Source: Pseudomonas viridiflava (GTDB taxonomy: Bacteria; Pseudomonadota; Gammaproteobacteria; Pseudomonadales; Pseudomonadaceae). From it: a stretch of DNA of 64,000 nucleotides. The notes under the pieces are model-generated. The model had not been told where the DNA came from, made no database searches, and worked only from the letters and a program-made list of their open reading frames with translations. Made by a program: the position numbers and the translations under genes. This document shows, piece by piece, positions 7,197-15,873 of this stretch. The stretch's first letter is position 1, and each line of letters opens with the position of its first letter. The DNA lies in contig NZ_UUOC01000052.1 in the NCBI RefSeq assembly GCF_900590755.1, positions 678,947 to 742,946 of the forward strand, written 5' to 3'.

Positions 7197-8975
7197 ATGG
7201 CTGACTACAAAGCGCCCCTGCGCGATATGCGTTTCGTCCTCAATGAAGTCTTCGAGGTCTCGAAGTTGTGGGCGCAGTTGCCTGCACTGGCTGATACGGT
7301 AGACATCGAGACGGTCGAAGCCATTCTCGAAGAAGCGGGCAAAGTCACCAGCAAGAGCATCGCGCCGCTCAGCCGCACGGGCGATGAACAGGGTTGCAGC
7401 TGGAAAGATACCGTTGTGACTACCCCGACCGGTTTCCCTCAGGCCTATCAGACTTACGCCGAGGGCGGTTGGGTGGGCGTAGGTGGCAACCCGGACTTCG
7501 GCGGCATGGGCATGCCCAAGGCGGTTTCGGCGCAGGTCGAAGAGATGCTCAACTCTGCCAGCCTGGCATTTGGCTTATATCCGATGCTAACCTCCGGCGC
7601 CTGTGTGTCGATCAACACCCACGCCACTGAAGAACTCAAGGCGACTTACCTGCCGAGCATGTATTCCGGTGCGTGGTCGGGTTCGATGTGCCTGACTGAA
7701 GCCCATGCCGGTACGGATCTGGGGATCATTCGCACCAAGGCCGACCCGCAGGCGGACGGCTCTTACAAAATCTCCGGCACCAAGATTTTCATCACTGGCG
7801 GCGAGCACGACCTGACCGAGAACATCATTCATCTGGTGCTGGCCAAACTGCCGGATGCGCCAGCGGGTCCCAAGGGTATCTCCCTGTTTCTGGTGCCCAA
7901 GTTCATGGTCAACGACGACGGCAGCCTGGGCGCGCGCAACACCGTGACCTGTGGCTCCATCGAACACAAGATGGGTATCCAGGCCTCTGCGACCTGCGTG
8001 ATGAACTTTGACGAAGCCATCGGTTATCTGATTGGTGAGCCGAACAAAGGGCTGGCGGCGATGTTCACCATGATGAATTACGAGCGTCTGGGCGTCGGTA
8101 TTCAGGGCCTGGCCTCTGGCGAGCGTTCTTACCAGAGCGCCATTGACTACGCCCGGGATCGCCTGCAAAGCCGTTCGCCGCGCGGCGCGCAGCAACCGGA
8201 AAAAATGGCCGACCCGATCATCGTGCATCCTGATGTGCGTCGCATGTTGCTGACCATGAAGGCCTTGAACGAAGGCGGCCGGGCGTTTTCCACTTACGTG
8301 GCCATGCAGCTCGATATCGCCAAATTCAGCGAAGACGACAACGCTCGCCAGCGCGCCGACGAACTGGTGGCACTGCTGACTCCGGTGGCCAAAGCGTTCC
8401 TTACTGACATGGGTCTGGAAACCACGATCCACGGCCAACAGGTCTTTGGCGGCCATGGCTATATTCGCGAGTGGGGCCAGGAGCAACTGGTGCGTGATGT
8501 GCGCATCACCCAGATCTACGAAGGCACCAACGGCATTCAGGCGCTCGACCTGGTGGGACGCAAGATCGTTGGCAGCAATGGCGCTTATTACAGCCTGTTC
8601 GCCAATGAAGTCCGCGATTTCATCAAAGGCTCCGATGCATCTCTAAGCGAATTCACCAAACCATTGAGCGCGGCGCTGGATACGCTGGATGAGCTGACCA
8701 ACTGGGTTCTGGATCGCTCGCGCAGCAACGCCCAGGAGATCGGCGCAGCGTCAGTCGAGTACCTGCATGTTTTCGGTTACACGGCCTACGCATATATGTG
8801 GGCGATGATGGCCAAGGCGGCATTGGGCAAAGAGGCTGACGAGGAGTTTTACGTCAGCAAGCTGGGTACGGCGCGCTTTTATTTCGCCCGTTTGCTGCCG
8901 CGTATCCAGTCGCTCAATGCGTCGGTCAGGGCCGGTAGCGATTCGCTGTTCCTTTTGGATGCGTCGCAATTCTGA
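7197..8975 (+). CDS. Acyl-CoA dehydrogenase (FadE-type, second paralogue)
   Basis: A 592-residue paralogue of the product of 3481-5286, same domain plan: MCLTEAHAGTDLGIIRTKA (flavin/substrate segment), HKMGIQASATCVMNFD (middle domain) and YEGTNGIQALDLVGRKI with the presumed catalytic glutamate. The start at 7197 (MADYKAPLRDMRF) has a GCGAGG site 7 nt upstream; the longer frame from 7017 would add 60 residues encoded by the preceding repeat and is not credible. Unlike the first copy, no PsrA-like box is visible before it. The two paralogues could divide acyl-chain lengths between them; this is inference. Confidence 0.9.
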   Translation: MADYKAPLRDMRFVLNEVFEVSKLWAQLPALADTVDIETVEAILEEAGKVTSKSIAPLSRTGDEQGCSWKDTVVTTPTGFPQAYQTYAEGGWVGVGGNPDFGGMGMPKAVSAQVEEMLNSASLAFGLYPMLTSGACVSINTHATEELKATYLPSMYSGAWSGSMCLTEAHAGTDLGIIRTKADPQADGSYKISGTKIFITGGEHDLTENIIHLVLAKLPDAPAGPKGISLFLVPKFMVNDDGSLGARNTVTCGSIEHKMGIQASATCVMNFDEAIGYLIGEPNKGLAAMFTMMNYERLGVGIQGLASGERSYQSAIDYARDRLQSRSPRGAQQPEKMADPIIVHPDVRRMLLTMKALNEGGRAFSTYVAMQLDIAKFSEDDNARQRADELVALLTPVAKAFLTDMGLETTIHGQQVFGGHGYIREWGQEQLVRDVRITQIYEGTNGIQALDLVGRKIVGSNGAYYSLFANEVRDFIKGSDASLSEFTKPLSAALDTLDELTNWVLDRSRSNAQEIGAASVEYLHVFGYTAYAYMWAMMAKAALGKEADEEFYVSKLGTARFYFARLLPRIQSLNASVRAGSDSLFLLDASQF

Positions 8976-8987
8976 CGTTCAGCTATT

Positions 8988-9005
8988 TGTAAGCATTGGC
9001 TTACA
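8988..9005 (+). promoter_or_regulatory. GacA upstream activating sequence
   Basis: TGTAAG-CATTGG-CTTACA is a perfect match to the 18-bp box (TGTAAG-N6-CTTACA) bound by the response regulator GacA before rsm small RNA genes in Pseudomonas. Its centre is about 64 bp before the predicted RNA start at about 9061, the usual distance. Confidence 0.9.
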
Positions 9006-9060
9006 CGTCGTGGTGCTGTTTCGCTATATCGCCGGAATGGATCCAAAGTTAATCTAAATC

Positions 9061-9185
9061 CATGGACGTAGCGCAGGAAGCGCACCAAATAACAGGGACA
9101 CGTAGGGAAGCCTGCCAGGATGGTGGGACGAAATGGAAGTCAGGGAAACCATCTGTAAAGCCCCGCCTCGGCGGGGCTTTCTTAT
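9061..9185 (+). ncRNA. rsmY: Rsm-type small RNA that titrates RsmA/CsrA proteins (RsmY)
   Basis: A transcript of about 120 nt is predicted from about 9061 to the terminator. It contains eight GGA motifs (for example GCGCAGGAAGCGC, a hairpin that displays one GGA in its loop, then AGGGACAC, AGGGAAG, CCAGGATGG, TGGGACG, ATGGAAG, CAGGGAAAC). These are the binding sites for RsmA/RsmE. Expression would be switched on by GacS/GacA through the box at 8988 and would relieve translational repression of secondary metabolism, biofilm and motility genes. The position next to this acyl-CoA dehydrogenase fits rsmY of related species as I recall; rsmX is the alternative name. No credible protein is encoded here. 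Confidence 0.87.
9157..9185 (+). terminator. Rho-independent terminator of the Rsm RNA
   Basis: Perfect stem AAAGCCCCGCC / GGCGGGGCTTT with a small loop, followed by a short T-rich stretch. It ends the small RNA upstream of the YqaE-type gene. Confidence 0.88.
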
Positions 9186-9329
9186 TTGTGCTGCTTTATT
9201 TACCCGGCATCAGACCCCACGCAGCCCGTCCGGTAATGGCTTGTTGCCAGATCGAATGGAACCTCTTTCAACCCGCACAGGTCAATTCGCTGTGTGGCTT
9301 ATGAGAGCCATTTAATCTGGAGCTATCCC

Positions 9330-9491
9330 ATGGACATTATTCGCATCATCTTCGCCATTCTGCTGCCGCCCGTGGGTGTCTTCATGCAAGTCGGTTTCGC
9401 CGGTGCGTTCTGGCTGAACATCCTGCTGACTCTGCTGGGCTACTTCCCGGGCATCATCCACGCTGTGTACATCATTGCCAGCCGGAAATAA
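9330..9491 (+). CDS. YqaE/PMP3-family small membrane protein
   Basis: A 53-residue protein made almost wholly of two membrane helices: MDIIRIIFAILLPPVGVFMQ, then FWLNILLTLLGYFPGIIHAV. The PPVGVF loop and the GYFPGIIHAVYII end are the hallmark of the UPF0057/PMP3 family, linked in other organisms to salt and cold stress and membrane potential. The ATG at 9330 has TCTGGAG upstream; the frame extends back to 9294, but that extension is not conserved in kind. It stands alone between the Rsm RNA and the chemoreceptor pair. Confidence 0.9.
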   Translation: MDIIRIIFAILLPPVGVFMQVGFAGAFWLNILLTLLGYFPGIIHAVYIIASRK

Positions 9492-9509
9492 CGAGCCAAA
9501 GCGAATCGC

Positions 9510-9583
9510 TGTAGGAGCTGCCGGAGGCTGCGAATGGCTGAGTGTCAGACAGCTCGCCTTCGCAGCCTTCGGCAGCTCCTACG
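9510..9583. repeat. REPIN-type inverted repeat, family A
   Basis: A copy of the family A unit in which the 5' arm carries CCGGAGG instead of CCGAAGG. It lies in the 104-bp gap between the convergent YqaE-type and chemoreceptor genes, where it could serve as a two-way transcript end. Confidence 0.85.
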
Positions 9584-9595
9584 GTAATATCCCGC

Positions 9596-11539
9596 TTACC
9601 CCACCCGAAACTTCGCCACCAACCCCTGCAAATGGGCGCCCAACCGCGCGAGTTCCACGCTTGATGCAGCGGTTTCATCGCTTGCCGTGGCCGTCTGCTC
9701 GGAAATATTGCGCACGCTGATGATGTTGCGGTTGATCTGTTCCGCCACTGCGCTTTGTTGCTCCCCTGCGGTGGCAATCTGGCGGTTCATGTCCTGAATG
9801 GTTGATACGGTGCGGGTGATCTGCTCCAGCGCACTGCCTGCGCAACGGCTCAACTGAACGCTGTTGTCGGTCAGGCTGCGGCTGTTATCCAGCGTTGTGG
9901 CCACCTGTTGAGTGCCGCTCTGCAGCGTGGCAATCAGCTCTTCGATCTCTTCAGTAGACTGCTGCGTACGCTGGGCAAGTCCGCGAACTTCATCAGCGAC
10001 CACCGCAAAGCCGCGTCCCGCTTCCCCGGCCCGTGCGGCCTCAATAGCGGCATTAAGCGCCAGCAGATTGGTTTGCTGCGAAACCGACTTGATCACATCC
10101 AGCACCCCGCCGATTTTCTCGCTTTCGAGCTTCAGAACGTTCATGGCCTGAGTAGAGCTGAGCACCTCATCGGCCAGCCTTTCAATTTGTTCGATGGCGT
10201 CGGCCACCACCTGATCGCCTTCCCGTGCCTGTTGATCGGCGTTGGCGGCTGCTTCGGACGCGTCCTGTGCGTTTCGCGCGACCTCCATGACCGTCGCGGT
10301 CATCTGGTTCATGGCGGTGGCGACCTGATCGGTCTCGTCCTTTTGGCTGTTGACGCCTACGCTGGTCTGCTCAGTGACCGCGGACAATTGCTGCGCCGCG
10401 CTGCTGATCTGCGTAACGCCATCACTGATCCCGCCGATCAGTTCCCGCAGGCTTAACGTCATCGCCTGCATGCTGCTTTGCAGCTGGCCCATTTCATCTT
10501 CGCGCTGGACCAATAAATCCTTGCTCAGATCACCTTTGGCGATACGCTCAGCGGCGGCCAGCGTCTGGCGCAGGGGCACGATGATCTGTTGGGTCATGAC
10601 CCATGCGGCCAGCAACCCCAGCACGATCGCCAACCCGGCAACGCTGCTCAACGTGGTTCTGGAAGTCCCAGCCTCGCCATCGCGCTGGGTGCTTTGCAGG
10701 GTGATAAGGTCCGCCACGCTGACGAGCATTTTGTCGCCCAGCGCTTCAAGGGTTTCCTGGCCGGCTTCGAGTTTGACCTGCGCGTCCTTGAATTGAGCGA
10801 GCTGCGCACGATAGCGTTCCAGCGCTTCTTTGGCGGGTGTCAGGCCTTTGAGGTTGTCGTCGGCCTGATCCTGCGCAATCTGCTGAACCTCCTTGAGGGC
10901 TTCATCGATGGCGCCGATAGCCGCAGCTTCAAAGGCTTCGCGACCACTGAAGGTGTAGGCCTGAACCTGAAACCGGGCCGTCTGAATCTGCTGTTTGAGT
11001 TGGGAAATGTTAGTGAACTCATCCAGCCGCTCGCCGTTGTCCTGCTCCAGACTCAATGCCTTGAGCACTTCACTCTCAACCTGAGCAACGGCCTGCACAG
11101 CCTGTTCGGACTGTTCTTCCAGCTGCGTGCGGGATCGGTCCCGTGTTTTGTGATCATCACCAAGGCTGGTGAAGGTCTTCTCCATGTCGGCAACTAGCGC
11201 GCTTTGCTCGGTCAACAGACGCACGCTGGCTACGTCGTCGGTCTCCTTGCGCAGCTGCACCAAGTGCGCCTCAAGTGCATTGAGTTGATTGACGACTCTG
11301 GTCGAGTTTTCGCTGCTGTTGTCTTCGCGATAGATGATGCGTTCGGCGCGCAGGTCCTTGGTCATATTGCTCAGCTGGCCGATGGCCGTGAGCGACTCTG
11401 AGCGCTCGATCATGGTGTCCAGCCCATGCCAGCCGGTCAGCGTGAGCGCCATAGTCAGCATCAGAACCAGGCCAAAGCCCAGCGACAGTTTGAGTTTCAC
11501 GCTGGTGTTGCCCAGGGTGGTATTGATCCATCGAAACAT
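9596..11539 (-). CDS. Methyl-accepting chemotaxis protein, HBM sensor type (first copy)
   Basis: A 647-residue chemoreceptor. A first membrane helix (KLKLSLGFGLVLMLTMALTL, about residues 15-35) and a second (VAGLAIVLGLLAAWVMTQQI, about 290-312) bracket a long all-helical periplasmic domain of about 250 residues, the size of the helical bimodular (HBM) sensor. A HAMP segment and a long cytoplasmic coiled coil with the conserved hairpin tip (NLLALNAAIEAARAGEAGRG) follow. HBM receptors in Pseudomonas sense organic acids such as TCA-cycle intermediates; the ligand here is not known. The ATG at 11539 has AGGAGC 7 nt upstream. A close paralogue lies upstream on the same strand. Confidence 0.9.
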   Translation of the reverse strand: MFRWINTTLGNTSVKLKLSLGFGLVLMLTMALTLTGWHGLDTMIERSESLTAIGQLSNMTKDLRAERIIYREDNSSENSTRVVNQLNALEAHLVQLRKETDDVASVRLLTEQSALVADMEKTFTSLGDDHKTRDRSRTQLEEQSEQAVQAVAQVESEVLKALSLEQDNGERLDEFTNISQLKQQIQTARFQVQAYTFSGREAFEAAAIGAIDEALKEVQQIAQDQADDNLKGLTPAKEALERYRAQLAQFKDAQVKLEAGQETLEALGDKMLVSVADLITLQSTQRDGEAGTSRTTLSSVAGLAIVLGLLAAWVMTQQIIVPLRQTLAAAERIAKGDLSKDLLVQREDEMGQLQSSMQAMTLSLRELIGGISDGVTQISSAAQQLSAVTEQTSVGVNSQKDETDQVATAMNQMTATVMEVARNAQDASEAAANADQQAREGDQVVADAIEQIERLADEVLSSTQAMNVLKLESEKIGGVLDVIKSVSQQTNLLALNAAIEAARAGEAGRGFAVVADEVRGLAQRTQQSTEEIEELIATLQSGTQQVATTLDNSRSLTDNSVQLSRCAGSALEQITRTVSTIQDMNRQIATAGEQQSAVAEQINRNIISVRNISEQTATASDETAASSVELARLGAHLQGLVAKFRVG

Positions 11540-11659
11540 GAAAAAGCTCCTGCCAATGTGCGTTGTAAGCGCATCGGCGGGAGCTTCGAGAACGCGACCT
11601 GAGTCGGTTGTAGGGGGATTCTGAGCCGGGTGTGGGATAAAGATGGCGTAACAGGCATT

Positions 11660-11749
11660 GTGGGACCGGCTTCAGCCGGGAAGGCGATGTATATGACGAC
11701 GCAGATGCATCGGATGTACTGGCCTTTTCCCGGCTAAAGCCGGTCCCAC
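11660..11749. repeat. REPIN-type inverted repeat, family B
   Basis: A copy of the family B unit (5' arm with CTTCAGCC, 3' arm with the standard CTAAAGCC). It separates the two chemoreceptor genes, which argues that each has its own transcript. Confidence 0.85.
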
Positions 11750-11767
11750 AGGGTGTTCATGTCGTCA

Positions 11768-13681
11768 TCAAACCTTGAACTTGCTCACCATGATTTGCAG
11801 ATGATTACCCAGCCGCGCCAGCTCAACGCTGGACGCTGCGGTTTCTTCGCTGGCGGCGGAGGTTTGTTCGGAGACGTCGCGCACGTTGAGGATGCTGCGG
11901 TTGATTTCCTCGGCGGTGGCGCTTTGCTCTTCGGCCGCGGCAGCGATCTGCTGGTTCATCGCCTGGATCGCCGAAACGGTCTTGGTGATGTTTTCCAGTG
12001 AGCCACCGGCGCGTCGGGTCAATTCGACACTGCTGACGGTCAATTCGCGGCTGTTATCCATGATGGTCGCCACTTGCTGGGTGCCGCTCTGCAAGCCCGC
12101 AATCAGCTGCTCGATCTCTTCGGTGGATTTCTGCGTGCGCTGGGCAAGGCTGCGCACTTCGTCGGCCACTACCGCGAAACCACGGCCGGCTTCCCCGGCA
12201 CGCGCCGCTTCGATGGCCGCGTTGAGCGCCAGCAGGTTGGTCTGCTGCGCGACGGACTTGATCACGTCCAGCACGCTGCCGATCTTGTCGCTTTCGCGCT
12301 TGAGTTCATTCATGGCCTCGGTGGAGTTGCCCACTTCCTTGGCCAGTCGTTCGATCTGAACGATGGCTTCGTTGACCACCCGATCACCTTCGCGCGCCTG
12401 CTGATCGGCGGCAACGGCTGCTTCCGAGGCTTCTTCGGCGTTGCGCGCAACTTCCTGCACCGTGGCCGTCATTTCGTGCATCGCGGTGGCAACCTGATCG
12501 GTCTCAACCTTCTGGCTGTTGACCCCGGCGCTGGTTTGCTCGGTCACGGCGGACAGTTCTTCGGCGGCGCTGGCGATCTGTGTCACGCCGTCGCGAATGC
12601 CGCTGATCAGCTGCCGCAAGTTGACGGTCATACGCTGAATGCTGGTCTGCAGCTGACCCATTTCGTCACGACGATCGATGCTCAGATCCTGGCTCAAATC
12701 GCCGGATGCCACACGTTCGACAATGTTCAGTGTCTGCTGCAAAGGCGTAACGATCTGGCGGGTGATGATCCAGGCGGCGATGACGCCGAACAACAGGGCC
12801 AGCACGGTAACAAGAGCCATGGTCGATCTGGCCTTCGAACTCTCTGCATCCCGCTTCTTATACTGGTCACCGTTCAGTTGGGCGCTCAGGTCGAGCAGGT
12901 CCTGACCTTCTTTGGTCATGGTTGCCAGCGCGTCTTTGCTTGCCGCCTGGGCATCGCGGTATTGACCCACTGCAGCCTGATAGGCTTTCAGACCAGCGGT
13001 GGCGGCCTGCAAGCCAGCCAGGTAAGTCGAAGGGATACTGCCCGCCAGGGTATTGATACCCACCAAAGCCTGATCGATGCCGGCATTGGCATTCTTTTCA
13101 AACTCGGCCTTGCCGCTGTAGGTGTAACCACGCACCTGATAACGGGCTTGCTGGATCAGTTTGCTCACCACGACTGTGTCATTGAATTGCAGAATGTTAT
13201 CGCCCTGCAGCAACGCGGCTTCGATCTTGTCGATCTCGGCAACCGCTCTGTCAGCGGCATCGCCCATCAGGCTCCGGCTCGCTTCGCGGGTGGCGATGGC
13301 CTTGGTCATGTCGTTGAAGGTTTTACGATACTCAGTGGCCGATTGCTGCGCCTCTTCCAGCCACTTCTGGCTTTCCTGGCTGACGACCATGCTGCGCGCC
13401 TTCTTGACGTTGGCGTCGACTTTATCGAGGGTGGCATTCATTGCCGTTGCAGATTCAGCGTCATACTGACGCTCATAGACCAGCCGTCGGATGCGCAACT
13501 CCATGGTCTGGGTAGCGACGTCAGCGATAGCCTGCAGCTTGTCGCCGCGCTCGATAAGCGCACTGACACTGAGCCAGCCGGTCACTGTGATCAACGCAGT
13601 CAACAGCAAAACCAGGCCGAACCCTAGCCCGAGTTTCAGGCTGACGCCCATGTTTCCTAGACTTTTACCGATCACACCCAT
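11768..13681 (-). CDS. Methyl-accepting chemotaxis protein, HBM sensor type (second copy, McpK/McpQ position)
   Basis: A 637-residue paralogue of its neighbour. The transmembrane helices near residues 15-35 and 285-310 enclose a helical periplasmic domain of about 250 residues (HBM type), followed by HAMP (QQTLNIVERVASGDLSQDLS) and the signalling hairpin with NLLALNAAIEAARAGEAGRG. It lies directly downstream of rsmE on the same strand. That is the position occupied by the alpha-ketoglutarate receptor McpK (PA5072) in P. aeruginosa and the citrate receptor McpQ in P. putida, as I recall their maps. A TCA-intermediate ligand is therefore a reasonable inference. The ATG at 13681 is preceded by AGGAGCT. 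Confidence 0.9.
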   Translation of the reverse strand: MGVIGKSLGNMGVSLKLGLGFGLVLLLTALITVTGWLSVSALIERGDKLQAIADVATQTMELRIRRLVYERQYDAESATAMNATLDKVDANVKKARSMVVSQESQKWLEEAQQSATEYRKTFNDMTKAIATREASRSLMGDAADRAVAEIDKIEAALLQGDNILQFNDTVVVSKLIQQARYQVRGYTYSGKAEFEKNANAGIDQALVGINTLAGSIPSTYLAGLQAATAGLKAYQAAVGQYRDAQAASKDALATMTKEGQDLLDLSAQLNGDQYKKRDAESSKARSTMALVTVLALLFGVIAAWIITRQIVTPLQQTLNIVERVASGDLSQDLSIDRRDEMGQLQTSIQRMTVNLRQLISGIRDGVTQIASAAEELSAVTEQTSAGVNSQKVETDQVATAMHEMTATVQEVARNAEEASEAAVAADQQAREGDRVVNEAIVQIERLAKEVGNSTEAMNELKRESDKIGSVLDVIKSVAQQTNLLALNAAIEAARAGEAGRGFAVVADEVRSLAQRTQKSTEEIEQLIAGLQSGTQQVATIMDNSRELTVSSVELTRRAGGSLENITKTVSAIQAMNQQIAAAAEEQSATAEEINRSILNVRDVSEQTSAASEETAASSVELARLGNHLQIMVSKFKV

Positions 13682-13751
13682 GCCAGAGCTCCTGGGGAAT
13701 ACATTGTTGTAGGTCGTTTCTTACAACCTACATCGGCAGGGTAATGCGGAA

Positions 13752-13827
13752 CTGTAGGAGCTGCCGAAGGCTGCGAAAGCGATCGTCCTGAAAGACCGTG
13801 GTTCGCAGCCTTCGGCAGCTCCTACAG
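13752..13827. repeat. REPIN-type inverted repeat, family A
   Basis: A 76-bp family A unit with arms CTGTAGGAGCTGCCGAAGGC and its complement, between rsmE (the last gene of the long minus-strand operon) and the chemoreceptor downstream. It may act as an operon boundary. Confidence 0.85.
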
Positions 13828-13840
13828 GGTCGTTATTTGC

Positions 13841-14548
13841 TCAGAACAACCGCGCCAACAGCGCAGTCACGGCGGTTTCAACCCGCAGGATGCGCTCGCC
13901 CAGCTGGACAGGTTGCAGGCCGGCTCTGCTCAGCAGGTCCACTTCATAGGGAATCCAGCCGCCTTCGGGGCCGATGGCCAGGGTGACGGACTCGGTGACA
14001 GCGCGAGGGCAGGCGGGGAAGTCGCCGGGGTGGCCGACGAGGCCGAGGGTGCCATCCACAAGTTGCGGCAGACGGTCTTCGACGAAGGGCTTGAAGCGTT
14101 TTTCGATCATGATTTCCGGCAGCACGCTGTCCCGGGCCTGCTCCAACCCAAGTATCAACTGTTCGCGGATAGCCGCTGGTTCAAGGAACGGCGTCTGCCA
14201 GAAGCTTTTTTCGACCCGGTAGCTGTTGACCAGAATGACTTTGGGCACGCCCATGGTCGCCACGGTCTGGAATACCCGGCGCAGCATTTTCGGCCGTGGC
14301 AAGGCCAGCACCAGGGTCAAAGGCAGTTTGGCGGGTGGGGCGCTGTCGAGGGCGATGCACAACTCGGCTTCATGGCTTTCCAGGCGCAGCAACTCGGCGC
14401 TGCCCAGTAATCCGCCGATGCGGCCGACGCGCAGGCTGTCGCCGACTTCTGCGCGATGCACCTCTTGCATATGCTTGAGGCGCCGGTCGCGCAGTACGAC
14501 TCTGTCAGGCGCGATGAAATCCGCGTCTTCGAGTAGCAGCAGATTCAC
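13841..14548 (-). CDS. rsmE: 16S rRNA (uracil(1498)-N3)-methyltransferase RsmE
   Basis: A 235-residue SPOUT-class enzyme that methylates N3 of U1498 in 16S rRNA. The N-terminal PUA-like part has LKHMQEVHRAEVGDSLRVG. The knotted C-terminal domain carries AIGPEGGWIPYEVD and LGERILRVETAVTALL, the SAM-binding loop and knot of RsmE. The GTG at 14548 is chosen (N-terminus MNLLLLEDADF). It overlaps the tatC stop by 4 bp, and the longer ATG frame to 14635 lies wholly inside tatC. It is the last gene of the ubiE-to-rsmE operon. Confidence 0.92.
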   Translation of the reverse strand: MNLLLLEDADFIAPDRVVLRDRRLKHMQEVHRAEVGDSLRVGRIGGLLGSAELLRLESHEAELCIALDSAPPAKLPLTLVLALPRPKMLRRVFQTVATMGVPKVILVNSYRVEKSFWQTPFLEPAAIREQLILGLEQARDSVLPEIMIEKRFKPFVEDRLPQLVDGTLGLVGHPGDFPACPRAVTESVTLAIGPEGGWIPYEVDLLSRAGLQPVQLGERILRVETAVTALLARLF

Positions 14549-15339
14549 GGCTGAGTCGCGGGAGGCTGGTCTTGCTTGTCCTGTTCGGGCTGGTCGTCCG
14601 CATGATCGCCGCGCTTGGTGATCAGCGAACTGCACAACACGCCGATTTCAAACAGCAGCCACATCGGCACGGCCAGCAACGTCTGGGAGAAGATGTCCGG
14701 TGGGGTCAGGATCATGCCCACCACGAAGCAACCGATGACCACGTACGGGCGGATCTTTTTCAGGTACTTCACGTCGACAATGCCGATCCATACCAGCAAC
14801 ACCACCGCCACCGGAATCTCGAACGCCACGCCAAAGGCGAAGAACAGCGTCATGACGAAGTCCAGATAACTGGCAATGTCCGTCATCATCGACACGCCTT
14901 CAGGGGTCACGCTGGCGAAGAAGTGGAAGATCAGCGGGAACACCAGGTAATAGGCAAACGCCATACCCGAGTAGAACAGGATGATGCTGGAGACCAGCAA
15001 CGGCACGGCCACGCGCTTCTCATGCTTGTACAGGCCCGGCGCAATGAAGCCCCAGATCTGATGCAGGATCACCGGCATGGCCAGAAACAGCGCCACCATC
15101 ATGGTCAGCTTGAACGGCGTGATGAAGGGTGATGCCACGTCGGTGGCGATCATCGTGGCGCCTTCGGGCAGGAAAACCCGCAACGGTGCCGAGACGAAGG
15201 TGTAGATCTTCTGCGTGAAGTAAAACAGGCAGCCGAAGATCACGAAAATCGCCAGGACGCATTTCAGCAGGCGCGAACGGAGTTCTGTGAGGTGCGAGAC
15301 CAGCGGCATTTGCTGGTCGTTTTCCGGAATATCGCTCAT
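14545..15339 (-). CDS. tatC: Sec-independent protein translocase subunit TatC
   Basis: A 264-residue inner-membrane protein with six hydrophobic helices. It is the receptor for twin-arginine signal peptides and works with TatA and TatB. The N-terminal HLTELRSRLLKCV is the conserved TatC cytoplasmic start, and the FYFTQKIY and PFKLTMMVALFLAMPVILHQ segments are typical. The C-terminal tail is charged. It overlaps tatB by 4 bp upstream and rsmE by 4 bp downstream, indicating coupled translation. Confidence 0.95.
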   Translation of the reverse strand: MSDIPENDQQMPLVSHLTELRSRLLKCVLAIFVIFGCLFYFTQKIYTFVSAPLRVFLPEGATMIATDVASPFITPFKLTMMVALFLAMPVILHQIWGFIAPGLYKHEKRVAVPLLVSSIILFYSGMAFAYYLVFPLIFHFFASVTPEGVSMMTDIASYLDFVMTLFFAFGVAFEIPVAVVLLVWIGIVDVKYLKKIRPYVVIGCFVVGMILTPPDIFSQTLLAVPMWLLFEIGVLCSSLITKRGDHADDQPEQDKQDQPPATQP

Positions 15340-15863
15340 GGGGCTCGCGGCGGCAGTGACGAATCGTTGGCGGGAGGTGCGTTTGGCTGCGGGGCGGCGG
15401 TCACGTGGCCTGGCTCAGCGTGATGCACCGGCTCGGCTGCGGCGGGCGCAGGAGGCGTTGCAGTTGTGACTGCCTGGCCCGGATCAGCGACAGGCGCTGA
15501 GGGCGTCGGCGGAACGGTCGTCACCACACCCTCAGGCGTTTTATCTGCCACCACAGGCGCTACATCTGCTGCCACAGGCCCTGGCTCTGCAGCCGCTGGT
15601 GGAGTGGTCGGTGGCTGGTAAGGCGCTAGAATCTTGCGCGCTTCCTGCTCCAGCGAAAGGATGTGCTCGTTGTGCAGTTGCCGACGGATTTCGTCGGCAC
15701 CGATCTCGCGCTCAACTTCCTGTTTGATCGCATTGAAGCTGCGCTTCAGACGGCCGACCCACAGGCCTGCCGTGCGTGCGGCGCCGGGCAGACGCTCAGG
15801 GCCGAGCACCAGCAGGGCAACGAGACCGACCAGCAGCAATTCAGAGAAGCTGATACCAAACAT
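15336..15863 (-). CDS. tatB: Sec-independent protein translocase subunit TatB
   Basis: A 175-residue protein with one N-terminal membrane helix (FGISFSELLLVGLVALLVLG), the conserved GPERLP hinge and an amphipathic helix (LKRSFNAIKQEVEREIG). A long Pro/Ala/Val-rich tail from about residue 80 to the end makes it a longish TatB. It forms the signal-peptide receptor complex with TatC. It is preceded by tatA with a 10-bp gap and overlaps tatC by 4 bp. Confidence 0.94.
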   Translation of the reverse strand: MFGISFSELLLVGLVALLVLGPERLPGAARTAGLWVGRLKRSFNAIKQEVEREIGADEIRRQLHNEHILSLEQEARKILAPYQPPTTPPAAAEPGPVAADVAPVVADKTPEGVVTTVPPTPSAPVADPGQAVTTATPPAPAAAEPVHHAEPGHVTAAPQPNAPPANDSSLPPRAP

Positions 15864-15873
15864 TCAATACGAC

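Noticed and set aside
9062..9304. 80-residue open frame across the Rsm RNA
   Set aside because: No ribosome binding site, crosses the intrinsic terminator, and the DNA is fully explained by the GacA-controlled RNA.
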